A stretch of 64,000 nucleotides of DNA from Planctomycetota bacterium (GCA_020638735.1 JACKHZ010000009.1:682001-746000), one strand, 5' to 3'. Positions 28,688 to 37,971 are shown, numbered from the stretch's first letter. The notes: a model not told the origin generated them from the sequence alone. Translations and numbers: made by a program.

Positions 28688-29080
28688 TCAGCGCGGCGGG
28701 CGCGACGTCGCCACCGCCAGCCGCGGCGGCGCGCCCGCCGCCGCCAGCTCGACCAGCACCGCGGTGGCGTCGCCGAGTCGTTCGGCCGGGACCTCGACGC
28801 GCAGCGTCGTGACGACCTGCGGCACCAGCTCGCCGGTCGGCGGCGCGTAGGCCAGGCGCACCCGCGCCGACGTGCCGTCGCGCGTCACGTCGGCCAGCGC
28901 CAGCTGATGGCCACCGGTCGGCACCGTCATCTCGACCGCCATCGCGCCGTCGACGCGATGCACACAGGTGACGGCAGGGCCGCTCCAATCGGGCAGATTC
29001 ATGGTCGAGGTGGCGTCGCCCCCGGCGCACGCGGACAGCGCGCCGAGTGCGAGCGACATCGCTGCGGCCAGGCCGCGCAT
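28688..29080 (-). CDS. Small putative lipoprotein
   Basis: A 130-residue protein with a lipoprotein signal: MRGLAAAMSLALGALSAC, with the lipobox LSAC at residues 15-18. The mature part is a beta-rich domain (HQLALADVTRDGTSARVRL, TTLRVEVPAERL) of no family I recognise. The start overlaps the protease stop by one base (TGATG), so it is made together with the subtilase and may serve it as an accessory or inhibitor; that is speculation from position. It converges with the Tsr3-like gene, with 7 bases between their stops. Confidence 0.65.
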   Translation of the reverse strand: MRGLAAAMSLALGALSACAGGDATSTMNLPDWSGPAVTCVHRVDGAMAVEMTVPTGGHQLALADVTRDGTSARVRLAYAPPTGELVPQVVTTLRVEVPAERLGDATAVLVELAAAGAPPRLAVATSRPPR

Positions 29081-31206
29081 CAGCGCAACCTCCGGAACGT
29101 GCGCACCTCGTCGCCTGCCCCGATGCCGAGGGTCGCGACGGTCGCGAGTTCCTGCAGGCTGAACTCGACCGACGGCGGATTCTGGCCGCCGACCACGGTG
29201 ATGCTCAGCGGACTGTCGAGGCTCGGGAACGCGCCGAACAGCTCGCCCTCGTCGCCGAGCAGTCCGTCGTCGTCGCGGTCGGTGCCGGCGACCAGCAGGT
29301 AGGTGCCCGCGGGCACCTGGCCGAAGGCGAACCCGAAGTCGGCGTCGCGGGTGGTCTCGGTCTGCAAGATCGTCGCGAACGTGTCGGGGTCGAGCAGCAG
29401 CACGAACACCGTGTCGGCCGGCAACGTCGCCTGCCCGACCTGCAGGCGCACGACGATGTCGGTGCTGACCGGCGCGCCGCCGTTCAGGTAGTTGAGCGTC
29501 ACCACCGTCTGCTGCACGCCGCTCGGCAACCCGGCGCGATCGACGTCGAGGGTCATGCGGTCGACGTCGATGCCGTCGCCGGCGACGACGTCGGCGAACG
29601 ACGCGGTCAGCCACGGCACGTCCGGCGTGAACACGAACGTGTCCCCCAGCAGGTCGCCGGTGCCGCGGTTCTCGAGCTCGACGACCAGCTCCGTCAGATC
29701 CGCGCCGAAGTCGACGACGTTGGGCGTCGCCACCAGCACCGGTCCGCTGGCGCCGCCGCCGCCCTGCGCGGCCTGCACCGCCGCGAGCGCGTCGATCAGC
29801 CGGCCGCTGTTGGGCAGACCCAGGCCCGCGGTCGCCGAACCGATCAGGATGTCGCGGATCTGCGCAGCGGTCAGCGACGGGTCGGCAGCCTTGACGAGCG
29901 CCGCGACGCCGGCCACGTGCGGGCTGGCCATCGACGTGCCGTTCTCGAACTTCCAGAACAGGTTGCCCTGGTCGTCGGCCATCGCCGACAGCACGCCGTC
30001 GGGGAAGGTGTCACCGTTCTTGTCCGAGCTCATGTCGCCACCCGGCGCCCACAGGTCCACCGTCGGGCTGAAGTTCGAATACGGCGCGCGCTGCCGCACC
30101 AGGTCGACGGCGCCGACCGACAGCACCGAGGCGAACGCGGCCGGCGAGCTCGGCTGATCGGAGTTGTCGTTGCCGGCAGCGGCGACCAGCAGCACGCCGG
30201 CGGCTGCCGCCTGGTTGCACGCGGCTTCGAGCACCGGGTTGAGGCCCGGACCGCCGAGGCTCATGTTGATGATGTCGGCGCGCTGCGCCGGCAGCTGGCC
30301 GCTGGCGTTGGGCAGTCGCGCGGCGAACAGGATGCCGTTGGCGATATCGTCGATGGTGCCGCCGCCGCGACCGAGCACGCGCACGGGCATGATCTTGCAG
30401 TTCCAGTCGACGCCGGCGACGCCGACGCCGTCGTCGCCGTTGGCGCCGATCGTGCCGGCGACGTGGGTGCCGTGGAAGCTCGAGCCCTGCGGCGTGATCT
30501 GGTCGCCGACGTCCTCGGGGTCGGGGTCGCGGCCGTCACCGTCCCCCGAGACCTGGGGGTTGCTGATCATGTCGAAGCCGGCGATCAGGCGCCCGGTGAA
30601 CTCGGGGTGCGCCGAGACGATGCCGGTGTCGAGTACGGCGACGATCACCGACGACGAGCCCTGCGTCAGATCCCACGTCTGCGGCAGGTTGATCTGTCGC
30701 AGGTGCCACTGCTTGTCGAAGAACGGATCGTCGGGGTTGGTGTAGGCCTGCAGCAGGTAGTTGGGGCTCGCGCACAGCACCCCAGGCATCTGCTTGATCC
30801 GCGCCGCGGCGTCGCAGGTGGCCTTCTCGACGCTGTCCGCGAGCGCCGCGCCGTCGCGCAGCGACGAACGGCCTTCGGCGGCGCGCGCGTGGAACACCGC
30901 GGTACGGCCGACGCCGGCGCGCACCAGGTCGCAGCCCGCGGCCTGCAGGGTCGTCGCGTCGTGGCCGGGCGCCATCCAGACGACGACCTCGCCCGGCACC
31001 ATCGGCTGATCGACGTCGAGGGTCGTCATGTCGACATCGAGCGCCGCGCCGGCGACCTGCGGGGCGACCTGCGGCACACGCAGGCTGCCGCTCAGCGCCG
31101 CCGTGGTCGCCTGCGGCACCGCACCGCCGCCGCCGCCGCTGTTGCACGCAGCGACCAGCGCGACGAAGGTCAGCAGGGGGAGGGAACGGGGTGGTACGTG
31201 CTTCAT
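29080..31206 (-). CDS. Secreted S8 (subtilisin-like) peptidase, lipoprotein
   Basis: A 708-residue exported protease. The signal ends with a lipobox-like VAAC (Cys21), followed by a Gly-rich stretch. The propeptide-like region (70-150) precedes the catalytic domain with Asp193 (VAVLDTGI), His246 (HGTHVAGTIG), oxyanion Asn346 (AAAGNDN) and Ser425 (NGTSMASPHVAG). Residues about 500-700 form two beta-sandwich domains, the first containing a BACON-like pattern (PWLTASFADV). The start at 31206 begins the signal peptide; longer frames upstream run into the tRNA. It is probably anchored to a membrane and acts on extracellular or periplasmic proteins. Confidence 0.9.
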   Translation of the reverse strand: MKHVPPRSLPLLTFVALVAACNSGGGGGAVPQATTAALSGSLRVPQVAPQVAGAALDVDMTTLDVDQPMVPGEVVVWMAPGHDATTLQAAGCDLVRAGVGRTAVFHARAAEGRSSLRDGAALADSVEKATCDAAARIKQMPGVLCASPNYLLQAYTNPDDPFFDKQWHLRQINLPQTWDLTQGSSSVIVAVLDTGIVSAHPEFTGRLIAGFDMISNPQVSGDGDGRDPDPEDVGDQITPQGSSFHGTHVAGTIGANGDDGVGVAGVDWNCKIMPVRVLGRGGGTIDDIANGILFAARLPNASGQLPAQRADIINMSLGGPGLNPVLEAACNQAAAAGVLLVAAAGNDNSDQPSSPAAFASVLSVGAVDLVRQRAPYSNFSPTVDLWAPGGDMSSDKNGDTFPDGVLSAMADDQGNLFWKFENGTSMASPHVAGVAALVKAADPSLTAAQIRDILIGSATAGLGLPNSGRLIDALAAVQAAQGGGGASGPVLVATPNVVDFGADLTELVVELENRGTGDLLGDTFVFTPDVPWLTASFADVVAGDGIDVDRMTLDVDRAGLPSGVQQTVVTLNYLNGGAPVSTDIVVRLQVGQATLPADTVFVLLLDPDTFATILQTETTRDADFGFAFGQVPAGTYLLVAGTDRDDDGLLGDEGELFGAFPSLDSPLSITVVGGQNPPSVEFSLQELATVATLGIGAGDEVRTFRRLR

Positions 31207-31356
31207 CTTGGCGCTCGACAACGGCGATCTCGCCACGACGTGGCGACGCCGTGGACCGCCATTCTGCCTGCAACACGGCGGTCGTGTGCACGTTCGTCGG
31301 CGGCGACAGTCGCCCCTGGAGCCGGCGAGGCGCGCCCGATACCTTGCTCCGCACGA

Positions 31357-31412
<56 letters not shown>

Positions 31413-31433
<21 letters not shown>

Positions 31434-31470
31434 CTTCGCGGAGCGAAGTGGCCGAGCCCGGCAGGGATCG
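31413..31470. repeat. Inverted repeat made from the tRNA-Arg 3' end
   Basis: The last part of the tRNA plus nine bases beyond it is mirrored at once. CGATCCCTGCCGGGC (31413-31427) pairs with GCCCGGCAGGGATCG (31456-31470), and CCACTTCGC (31431-31439) pairs with GCGAAGTGG (31443-31451) around a GGA loop, leaving a small GTG/CCGA interior mismatch. A transcript could fold either as tRNA or as this long hairpin, which would capture the T-arm and acceptor 3' strand. Confidence 0.9.
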
Positions 31471-31716
31471 GGCATGACTTCCTCGGCTGCAGAGCAGCCG
31501 AGGAAGGTCAGCGGCGATCCCTCCGCTCGCACCGCCGCGCGAAGCAACGTGGCCGAGCCCGGCAGGCATCGGGCATGACTTCCTCGGCTGCAGAGCAGCC
31601 GAGGAAGGTCAGCGGCGATCCCTCCGCTCGCACCGCCGCGCGAAGCAACGTGGCCGAGCCCGGCAGGGATCGGGCATGACTTCCTCGGCTGCAGAGCAGC
31701 CGAGGAAGGTCAGCGG
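31448..31716. repeat. 101-bp tandem repeat, 2.7 copies, each with a 13-bp hairpin
   Basis: Copies begin at 31448, 31549 and 31650, exactly 101 bases apart, and are nearly identical (copy 2 has GGCAGGCAT where the others have GGCAGGGAT). Each carries the antisense of the tRNA-Arg T-arm (GAGCCCGGCAGGGATCGGG) followed by a perfect hairpin, CTTCCTCGGCTGC-AGA-GCAGCCGAGGAAG (31478-31506 in copy 1). The third copy is cut short at a run of 11 C that abuts the stop of the acyltransferase gene. It is not a CRISPR array: there are too few copies and no spacers. Confidence 0.92.
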
Positions 31717-31727
31717 CCCCCCCCCCC

Positions 31728-32699
31728 TCATCCCCCCTCGTCTCCGACCGCTTCGTCGCCGTCGTCGTCGTCGTCGTCGATCGCCACCACCGCCTGGCCG
31801 GGCTTCGGCTGCGTGCGATACCGGTCGTGGATCCACAGGTACTGCTCGGGCGCGCGCAGTACCAACGCTTCGATCGCGCGGTTGATGCGACCGACGGTCG
31901 CCAGCAGGTCGCGCGTCTTGTCGCCGGTGCGCCCGGGCACGAACAGCGGCTCGGCGACGAGGTCGAAGCGGAAGCGCCGGCCGCGGCGCAGCGCGCCGCC
32001 GACGACCACCGGGTAGCCGCGGCGCAGCGCGAGGCTCGCGGCGGAACGTTCGCAGCTGGCGAGCTGGCCGAAGAACGGCGCGAACACGCCGCGCAGTCGC
32101 TGGTTCTGGTCGACCACCTGCATGCCGACGCCGCCTTCCTGCACGGCCCGCGCGAGGTCGCGGAAGCCGCCGCGCCGCGGGTGGATGACGAGGCCGCCGC
32201 GCTCGCGGTTGTCGAGGATCCAACGGTTGAGCAGCGGGTTCTTCATCAGCCGCGCGATGCCGTGCGCGCGGCCGGCGCGCTGCGCCATCGCCACCGCCGC
32301 GACCTCCCACGAGCCGAGGTGCGCGGTCAGCGCTAGATAGGGCGCGCGCAGCTGGTCGAGCTGCCGGTCGGCGTCGGCGGTGTCGACGACCTCGCGCAGG
32401 TCGCCGCCGCGCGCCAGCAGCCGCGTCAACCGCGCCATGTCGAGCGGCACCATGAACAGGTTGCCGGTCGCGCGCCCGCCGATCCGTAGCAGCTCGCGCT
32501 CGGGGCGGTCGGGGAACGCGTTCTTCAGGAAGCGCAGCGCGAAGCCGCGGCGGCGACGGTCGACGCGGAACCACAGCCGCCCGAGCCCGTCGGCCAGCGC
32601 GTAGCCGAGCGCCTCCGGCACGCGCGCGGCGAAGCCGATCACCAGCCGCGCCGCCCAGTAGACGAGCCGGTGATGGAAGCGCACCCGCCGCTCGCTCAC
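31728..32699 (-). CDS. LpxL/HtrB-type lipid A acyltransferase
   Basis: A 323-residue membrane-associated enzyme that adds a secondary acyl chain to lipid A precursors. The catalytic H(X4)E motif is TAHLGSWEVA (His127, Glu132). Other family features are LKNPLLNRWILDNRERG-like sequence (here LMKNPLLNRWILDNRERG) and the PVVVGGALRRG strand. An N-terminal hydrophobic stretch (LVYWAARLVIGFAA) anchors it. The C-terminus has an odd acidic tail, IDDDDDDGDEAVGDEGG, which I do not know from other family members. It follows lpxK by 13 bases and completes the fabD-lpxK operon. The acyl donor cannot be told. Confidence 0.87.
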   Translation of the reverse strand: MSERRVRFHHRLVYWAARLVIGFAARVPEALGYALADGLGRLWFRVDRRRRGFALRFLKNAFPDRPERELLRIGGRATGNLFMVPLDMARLTRLLARGGDLREVVDTADADRQLDQLRAPYLALTAHLGSWEVAAVAMAQRAGRAHGIARLMKNPLLNRWILDNRERGGLVIHPRRGGFRDLARAVQEGGVGMQVVDQNQRLRGVFAPFFGQLASCERSAASLALRRGYPVVVGGALRRGRRFRFDLVAEPLFVPGRTGDKTRDLLATVGRINRAIEALVLRAPEQYLWIHDRYRTQPKPGQAVVAIDDDDDDGDEAVGDEGG

Positions 32700-32712
32700 G
32701 ACAGCACCTCGC

Positions 32713-33702
32713 TCACAGCAGGAACTCCCCCGGCAGCGGCGTCGCGTCGAGGAAGCGCAGGTCGATGCGCAGCACCAGCCGTTCGACGTCGAACGAATCG
32801 AGGCGCGCGTCGTCCTTCTCGGTGGTCAGCAGCTCGGCGCCGGCGGCCTTCGCCTGCTGCTGCGCGGCGGCGACGTCGGCAGCGGTGAAGCGATGGTGGT
32901 CGCGGTGCACCTGCTCGCCGACGATCTCGCAGCCGAGCTTCGCCGCGGTCTCGCGGAAGCTCTGCGGCCTGGCGATCGCCGACCACAGCACGACGCGCCG
33001 GCCGCGCAGCGACGACAGGTCCTGCACATCGTCTCCGGGCCGCCGCACGACGTCGCGCGGCGCGTGGTCACAGCAGTAGAGCGGGACGTCGCGACCCACC
33101 ATCTGCGCGATGCGCGTCATGCGCTGCAGCCGCTGGTCCTCGTTCAGGCGCCCGGCGCGTGTCAGCAGGATCACGTCGGCGCGGCGCAGCCCCGAACGGA
33201 ACTCGCGCAGGTCGCCCGCCGGCAGGCACTGGCCGTTGCCGAACGGCAGCGTCGCGTCGAGGCAGACGACGTCGCGGTCGCGGTGCAGCCGCCGGTGCTG
33301 GAAGCCGTCGTCGAGCACGATGTAGTCGGCGCCGTGACCGACCAGCCGCTTGCCGGCGGCGACGCGATCCGGGTCCTGCTGCTGCAACAGCCACGGCATG
33401 CGCCGCTGCAGCAACACACCTTCGTCATTGAGCTCGGCGCCCGGCGCGCGGCCGTAGCCGCGCGCGAGCACGCCGGGCTTCTTGCCGAGTTGCCTCGCCA
33501 GCTCACACAGCCACGCGACGGTCGGCGTCTTGCCGGTGCCGCCGACGGTCAGGTTGCCGATCGACACGACGGGTGCCGGCACCTCGTGCACGCGCTTCCA
33601 GCCGGCCGCGAACAGGCCGTTGCGCACCGCGGCGACCGCGCCGTAGAGCAAGCCCAGCGGCCACAGCGCCTGCCGCAGCGGGTTGCCGGAGGCGGCGCTC
33701 AC
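32713..33702 (-). CDS. lpxK: Tetraacyldisaccharide 4'-kinase
   Basis: A 329-residue inner-membrane kinase that phosphorylates the 4' position of the lipid A disaccharide. Features: VVSIGNLTVGGTGKTP with the Walker A at residues 53-60, GYGR shortly after, YIVLDDGFQHRRLHRD and the C-terminal LLTTEKDDARL. An N-terminal hydrophobic segment (LWPLGLLYGAVAAV) fits membrane attachment. The GTG start at 33702 overlaps the fabD stop (GTGA), so the two are coupled. Its presence shows that the organism makes a true lipid A, and thus a Gram-negative envelope. Confidence 0.95.
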   Translation of the reverse strand: MSAASGNPLRQALWPLGLLYGAVAAVRNGLFAAGWKRVHEVPAPVVSIGNLTVGGTGKTPTVAWLCELARQLGKKPGVLARGYGRAPGAELNDEGVLLQRRMPWLLQQQDPDRVAAGKRLVGHGADYIVLDDGFQHRRLHRDRDVVCLDATLPFGNGQCLPAGDLREFRSGLRRADVILLTRAGRLNEDQRLQRMTRIAQMVGRDVPLYCCDHAPRDVVRRPGDDVQDLSSLRGRRVVLWSAIARPQSFRETAAKLGCEIVGEQVHRDHHRFTAADVAAAQQQAKAAGAELLTTEKDDARLDSFDVERLVLRIDLRFLDATPLPGEFLL

Positions 33703-34631
33703 GCGAGCAGCGCTGCGATCTCGTCGGCCGTGGTCGCGGCGAACGTCTCGACGCCCTCGACGCCTTCGACGCCGGCGGCGATGCGCTTGACCATGTTGAC
33801 CAGCGTCGGCTTCGGCCCGCACTCGACGAAGTGGCGGATGCCGGCGGCGAGCATGCCGTTGACGGTCGGCAGCCACTGCACGGCGCCGGCGAACTGGCGC
33901 TTCAACGCGTCCCGCGCCTCGGCCGCCGTCGTCACCGGCTTCGCGTCGACGTTGCACCAGATCGGGAAGGCCGGGTCCTGCATCGGCGTCGCGTCGAGCA
34001 CCGCCGCGAACTGCTCTCCGGCCTCGGCCAGCATCGAGCAGTGGAACGGCACGCTGACCGCGAGCTTGAGGGCCTTCTTCGGCGGCGAGATCGCCACCAG
34101 CTGGTCCATCGCCGCGAGCTCGCCGGAGACCACGGTCTGCTCCGGCTCGTTCATGTTGGCGATCTCGCAGACGCCGGCGTCGACCTTGGCGACCAGCTCC
34201 CGGACCTCGTCGATGCCCATCTTGCGCATCACCACCATGCCGCCGGTGCCGACCGGCACGGCGTTCTGCATGAACGTCGCGCGCTGCCGCACCAGCTTGA
34301 CCGCGGCGCCGAGCGTGAAGGTGCCGGCGGCGACGTGCGCGGCGTATTCGCCGAGGCTGTGACCGGCGGCGAGGTCCGGCGTCTGGCCGAGCGCGCGGAA
34401 CGCCGCGACCGCGACCGTCAGCGTCGCCGGCTGGGTGTTCTCGGTCAGCGACAGCTTGTCGTCCGGGCCGGCGAAGCACAGCTCGCTGACCGACTCACCG
34501 AGCGCCCCCTTGCCCAGGGCTTCGTCGGCTTCGGCGAAGGCCTCGCGCGCGCGCTCGAAGCGCTCGCACAGGTCCTTGCCCATGCCCGTGAACTGCGAAC
34601 CCTGACCGGTGAACAAGAAGGCGCGTTGCAT
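33699..34631 (-). CDS. fabD: Malonyl-CoA--ACP transacylase
   Basis: A 310-residue enzyme that loads malonyl groups onto acyl carrier protein for fatty-acid synthesis. The active-site Ser92 lies in AGHSLGEYAA, the catalytic His197 in VPFHCSML, and the N-terminal FLFTGQGSQFTGMG is typical. Length is normal. The ATG at 34631 was chosen over one four codons upstream because MQRAFLFTGQG matches the family start. It heads an operon with lpxK and the LpxL-like gene, linking fatty-acid supply to lipid A assembly rather than the more common fab cluster. Confidence 0.96.
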   Translation of the reverse strand: MQRAFLFTGQGSQFTGMGKDLCERFERAREAFAEADEALGKGALGESVSELCFAGPDDKLSLTENTQPATLTVAVAAFRALGQTPDLAAGHSLGEYAAHVAAGTFTLGAAVKLVRQRATFMQNAVPVGTGGMVVMRKMGIDEVRELVAKVDAGVCEIANMNEPEQTVVSGELAAMDQLVAISPPKKALKLAVSVPFHCSMLAEAGEQFAAVLDATPMQDPAFPIWCNVDAKPVTTAAEARDALKRQFAGAVQWLPTVNGMLAAGIRHFVECGPKPTLVNMVKRIAAGVEGVEGVETFAATTADEIAALLA

Positions 34632-34699
34632 CGCGCACAGCATTCCGCGCCGGCCCGGGCCGGATCAAGCCGCGAACGCGGAATCGGGCCGCGCGCGGT

Positions 34700-35641
34700 T
34701 CAGTCGCCGCCGTCGCTGCCGTCGCCGTCGCCACCGCTGCGGCGGTTGCTGCGCCGGTTCGCGCGCTCCTCACGCCGGTTGGCGCGCTCGTCCGTGCGGT
34801 CGGCCTTCTCGGCGCGCGAGTCGCGGCTGTCGCGGGCGTCCTTGCGCTCCTCCTTGGTCTCCGGCTTCTTCTGCACCAGGCTGTCCGGGTCGACGCCGCT
34901 GTTGCGGCAGGCCTTGCACCAGTCCTCGTACTGGGTGACGAACGCCTTCTCGAAGTCGCTCGGGTTGGTGCCGAGCACGACGAAGCGATTGGCGATCTCG
35001 TCGCGGCGCGTCTTGTTCCAGCCGAGCATCGGCGGGTACTTCTTCAGCAGGTCGGCCCAGCGCTGCTCCTCGGCGCTGAGCTGCTTCTCGGCGGGCTTCG
35101 CCTCGCCGTCCTTCGGCGCGGCGGTGTCACCTTCGGCGCCGGCGACCGGCACCTCGGCGGTGGCGTCGCCCTGCGCGGCCTTCTGGGCGGCGGCGGCGCG
35201 CTCCGCGGCGCGCTTCTCGGCCATCGCCAGCTGCGTCTCCATCTCCTTCAGCTGGTCGTTGGTCAGGCGCTGCAGCACCTCGTAGCCCTGCAGGCTCTCG
35301 AACGGCACGAACACGTAGTTGCGCGTGCCGCCCGAGTACCAGAGGCGGATACCGGCGCCGCGTTCGCGGGCCTGCGCATCGACGAAGCGCAGGCCGTCGA
35401 CGCGCTCGACCAGGCGGCCGTCCTTGACGACGCCGACCAGCTTGTTGCCGTTCTTCAGCCGCACCGACACCTTGACGTGGCTCTGCACCTGTCGGCCGGT
35501 GCCGAGGTGCTCGCGCATCTCCTCGGCGCGGCGCTCGATCTTGTCCTTCGGCCGGCTCTCTCCGCCGGTCGGCGCCGGCGGCACCTGGGCGCTCAGGGAG
35601 GCGGCGAACAGCGAGGCGACGGCGACGGCGGACCAGTTCAT
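34700..35641 (-). CDS. Exported protein of unknown function with charged C-terminal tail
   Basis: A 313-residue protein with a signal peptide (MNWSAVAVASLFAASLSAQ). The centre has an Sm-like or SH3-like strand pattern, KVSVRLKNGNKLVGVVKDGRLVERVDG, then a helical region rich in Ala and Glu, and a globular part around WADLLKKYPPMLGWN. The last 55 residues are alternating Asp/Arg/Lys/Ser (ARDSRDSRAEKAD, ERANRREERANRR), likely disordered. I do not recognise a family. The start at 35641 begins the signal peptide and ignores 27 upstream in-frame codons. Confidence 0.6.
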   Translation of the reverse strand: MNWSAVAVASLFAASLSAQVPPAPTGGESRPKDKIERRAEEMREHLGTGRQVQSHVKVSVRLKNGNKLVGVVKDGRLVERVDGLRFVDAQARERGAGIRLWYSGGTRNYVFVPFESLQGYEVLQRLTNDQLKEMETQLAMAEKRAAERAAAAQKAAQGDATAEVPVAGAEGDTAAPKDGEAKPAEKQLSAEEQRWADLLKKYPPMLGWNKTRRDEIANRFVVLGTNPSDFEKAFVTQYEDWCKACRNSGVDPDSLVQKKPETKEERKDARDSRDSRAEKADRTDERANRREERANRRSNRRSGGDGDGSDGGD

Positions 35642-35735
35642 GCCGGTCCTATCGGCCGTTGCCGGCGCGGGACTCGAACTGTGTCCCGCTTCGCGACCGG
35701 TCGGCCGAACGGCCGATGCCAATGGCCCCAGAGGC

Positions 35736-36692
35736 TCAGCGCGCCGCGTCGGCGACCGGCAACCCGCCGCGCCGCGCCGCCAGCAGCAGCACCGAGAAGT
35801 CGACGTCCGGGTTGCTCGGGTGGCGCGCGGTGGCGCCCAGCATGCCGCAACCGACCGCGTAGGGCGGCGCCGAGTCGGCGACCATCAGCTCGACGTGCAG
35901 CGCGGCCGCGTCGTTGACGAACAGCGAGATCGGCACCCGCCACGTCTCGACCGGCACCGCCGCGACCGGCGACAGGGCGTGCTCGAGCTCGTAGAAGCGC
36001 GGCTTCACCACCACCTTGGCGCCGAGGTTGCTGATCACCGACCACAGCGACGGCTTCTCGACCACCTCCCACAACAGCGGCGCCAGCACGCTGTCCCGCT
36101 CGATGACCTGCAGCAGCGCGACGGCGCTGACGGTCGCCTCGGCGAGCGGGCGCAGCGGCAGCTCCGGCTCCTCGGCGTGCCAACGCCGACGGTGCCGTCG
36201 CCGCCGGTCGCGTTCGACCTTGCGGCACGCAGAGCCGAGGCCGCGGTCGAGGAAGTCCCTCGGCAGCTCCGGCCGGCTCTCGCCGAGCACGTGGCCCGTG
36301 GCGTCGAGCACCGTCGCCGCGACGCGGCAGCGGCGCGACGAGAAGCGCTGCAGCTCGCCGTTGATGCGGATCTTCCACTCGACCGGGTCGAGCTCGTGGC
36401 CGCCGTCGTCGCGGAGCAGCGGGTCGGTCACGCGGAGCCGCAGCAGCCAGTTCTGCACCTCGTCGCCGCGGCGCAGGCGCAGCCCGTAGAGCAGCTCGTC
36501 GCCGACCCGCCAATCGCCGTCGGGCTCGGCGGCGTCGAAGCCGCAGAGCAGGCAGTCGGGCGCGGGGAACTCGCCGCAGCATGCGCAAGCGTTCGACGCG
36601 GCGACGTCCAGCGCGGCCGGGTCGGTGCTGGCGCAGCCGACCATCACCGCGGCCAGGAACGGGAGCCACCACTTCGAGGAACGTGTCGCCAT
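35736..36692 (-). CDS. Putative lipoprotein of unknown function
   Basis: A 318-residue protein with a lipoprotein signal (WWLPFLAAVMVGCAST). Soon after the signal there is a Cys-rich segment, ACACCGEFPAPDCLLCGFD, that could bind metal or form disulfides. A very basic stretch (KVERDRRRRHRRRWH) divides the chain. The rest is beta-rich with no domain I recognise. The ATG at 36692 is preferred over 36707. The terminator of the next minus-strand gene lies just upstream, so it probably has its own promoter. Confidence 0.6.
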   Translation of the reverse strand: MATRSSKWWLPFLAAVMVGCASTDPAALDVAASNACACCGEFPAPDCLLCGFDAAEPDGDWRVGDELLYGLRLRRGDEVQNWLLRLRVTDPLLRDDGGHELDPVEWKIRINGELQRFSSRRCRVAATVLDATGHVLGESRPELPRDFLDRGLGSACRKVERDRRRRHRRRWHAEEPELPLRPLAEATVSAVALLQVIERDSVLAPLLWEVVEKPSLWSVISNLGAKVVVKPRFYELEHALSPVAAVPVETWRVPISLFVNDAAALHVELMVADSAPPYAVGCGMLGATARHPSNPDVDFSVLLLAARRGGLPVADAAR

Positions 36693-36738
36693 GAGCCGCG
36701 GGGTCACCGCGGGCCCAAGGTAGCACGGTCGCGGCGGC

Positions 36739-36758
36739 GCGGGGCCCGGCGGCCCCGC
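36739..36758 (-). terminator. Hairpin terminator of the gene at 36769-37971
   Basis: GCGGGGCC pairs with GGCCCCGC around a CGGC loop, 10 bases downstream of the minus-strand stop at 36769. The stem is 8 bp and all G/C. No T-run follows, as is common in such GC-rich DNA. Confidence 0.55.
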
Positions 36759-36768
36759 ACCAGTCGTG

Positions 36769-37971
36769 TCACAAGCCGCCGACCGTGATCGTCTGCAGCC
36801 GCGACAGCGCGAAGCCGCTCGGCTGCGCCGCGCAGAAGGTCGCGTTCTGGTTGTTCAACGACAGGCCGATCGGCAGCCCGAACAGCCCCAAAGGCAGGTA
36901 GATGTTGCCGGCCGGGTCGGCCGGACCGCCGACGGCCAGGATCGTCGTCGGACCGACCGGCAGCCCGAGCGGGCACGCGGCCGGACCGTTCAGCGGGAAC
37001 AGCGGCGCCGACGCCGAGTCGAAGGCGAACAGGCCGAAGCTGACGCCGGGGATCAACCCGCCCATGCCGACCGTGAAGCCCGGGTTGGCGTTGCTCATGA
37101 CGCTGGTCGTGAACGCGGTCGGGCCGGCGGTCATGCCGGGGCAGCCCTCACAGCCGGGCATCGGCGGCACGTTGGCCGGGTGATCGAAGAAGGCGAGCCC
37201 TTCGGTCGGCGGCCCCGACGGGAACGGGATCGCGGTCGGGTCGGCGATGTCGACGACCATCGGCCCGAAGCCGACGTAGAGCGGCCGCACGCCGGCCGCG
37301 TTGATGGTGCCGATCTTGTCGATCGCGATGTCGCCGGCGGGCGGCGGCATCGGCACGAGCGGAAACACCGGCGGACCGACCGGAATGCCGCCGACGAAGG
37401 CGTTGTAGGCGGTGCCCAGCACGTCGACGTACCAGAGCGTGCCGGTGACACCGTCCCACTCGAGGCCGGCGACCGGCGGCATCGGGAAGGCGGGCGGGAA
37501 CGGCGGCACGACGATCGGCAGGCCGGGCACGAGCGCGACGCCGACGGTGAAGCCGGGGATCGACGTCAGGTACATGATGCCGGCGACCGGATCGAGCGCG
37601 ATGCCGGTCGGGGGACCGCCGATCGCGCCCATCACCGCGGCAGGGATCGGCAGCGGCGCCGGCAGCGGGCCGAGCGGCGGGTAGGCCGGCGACGGCATCG
37701 CCGCGAGGATCGTGCCTTCGGTGTACCAGAGCGCCCCGAGGACATTGTCGAAGGTCGCGTCGCCCGGCGCCGGGAAGCCGGGCACGCCGGGTGGCAGCAG
37801 CGGCACGGTCGGGTAGGTGACGAGCGGCGGATTGGGCACCGGCAGGATCGCGGTCGGCGGCTGCAGTTCGGTGGCGAGACCCGCGAGCGGGTCGTAGGCG
37901 ATCAGGCGCTGCGCGGTCAGCGCTCCCGAGAGGAGCGCGATCGTCAGGGCGCCCAGCATGGTGGTGTTCAT
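36769..37971 (-). CDS. Secreted repetitive Pro/Gly/Leu-rich protein
   Basis: A 400-residue protein with a signal peptide (MNTTMLGALTIALLSGALTAQ). The mature chain is dominated by Pro, Gly, Val and Leu in loose repeats of propeller-like type (GATFDNVLGALWYTEG, VAGLEWDGVTGTLWYVD, PAGDIAIDKIG), suggesting an extracellular beta-propeller or fibrous protein. A Cys-containing loop PGCEGCPG lies near residue 280. I recognise the style of planctomycete secreted proteins but no named family. It has its own terminator and stands alone. Confidence 0.6.
   Translation of the reverse strand: MNTTMLGALTIALLSGALTAQRLIAYDPLAGLATELQPPTAILPVPNPPLVTYPTVPLLPPGVPGFPAPGDATFDNVLGALWYTEGTILAAMPSPAYPPLGPLPAPLPIPAAVMGAIGGPPTGIALDPVAGIMYLTSIPGFTVGVALVPGLPIVVPPFPPAFPMPPVAGLEWDGVTGTLWYVDVLGTAYNAFVGGIPVGPPVFPLVPMPPPAGDIAIDKIGTINAAGVRPLYVGFGPMVVDIADPTAIPFPSGPPTEGLAFFDHPANVPPMPGCEGCPGMTAGPTAFTTSVMSNANPGFTVGMGGLIPGVSFGLFAFDSASAPLFPLNGPAACPLGLPVGPTTILAVGGPADPAGNIYLPLGLFGLPIGLSLNNQNATFCAAQPSGFALSRLQTITVGGL

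Noticed and set aside
31448..31716. CRISPR array
   Set aside because: Units are contiguous 101-bp repeats with no unique spacers and no cas genes nearby.
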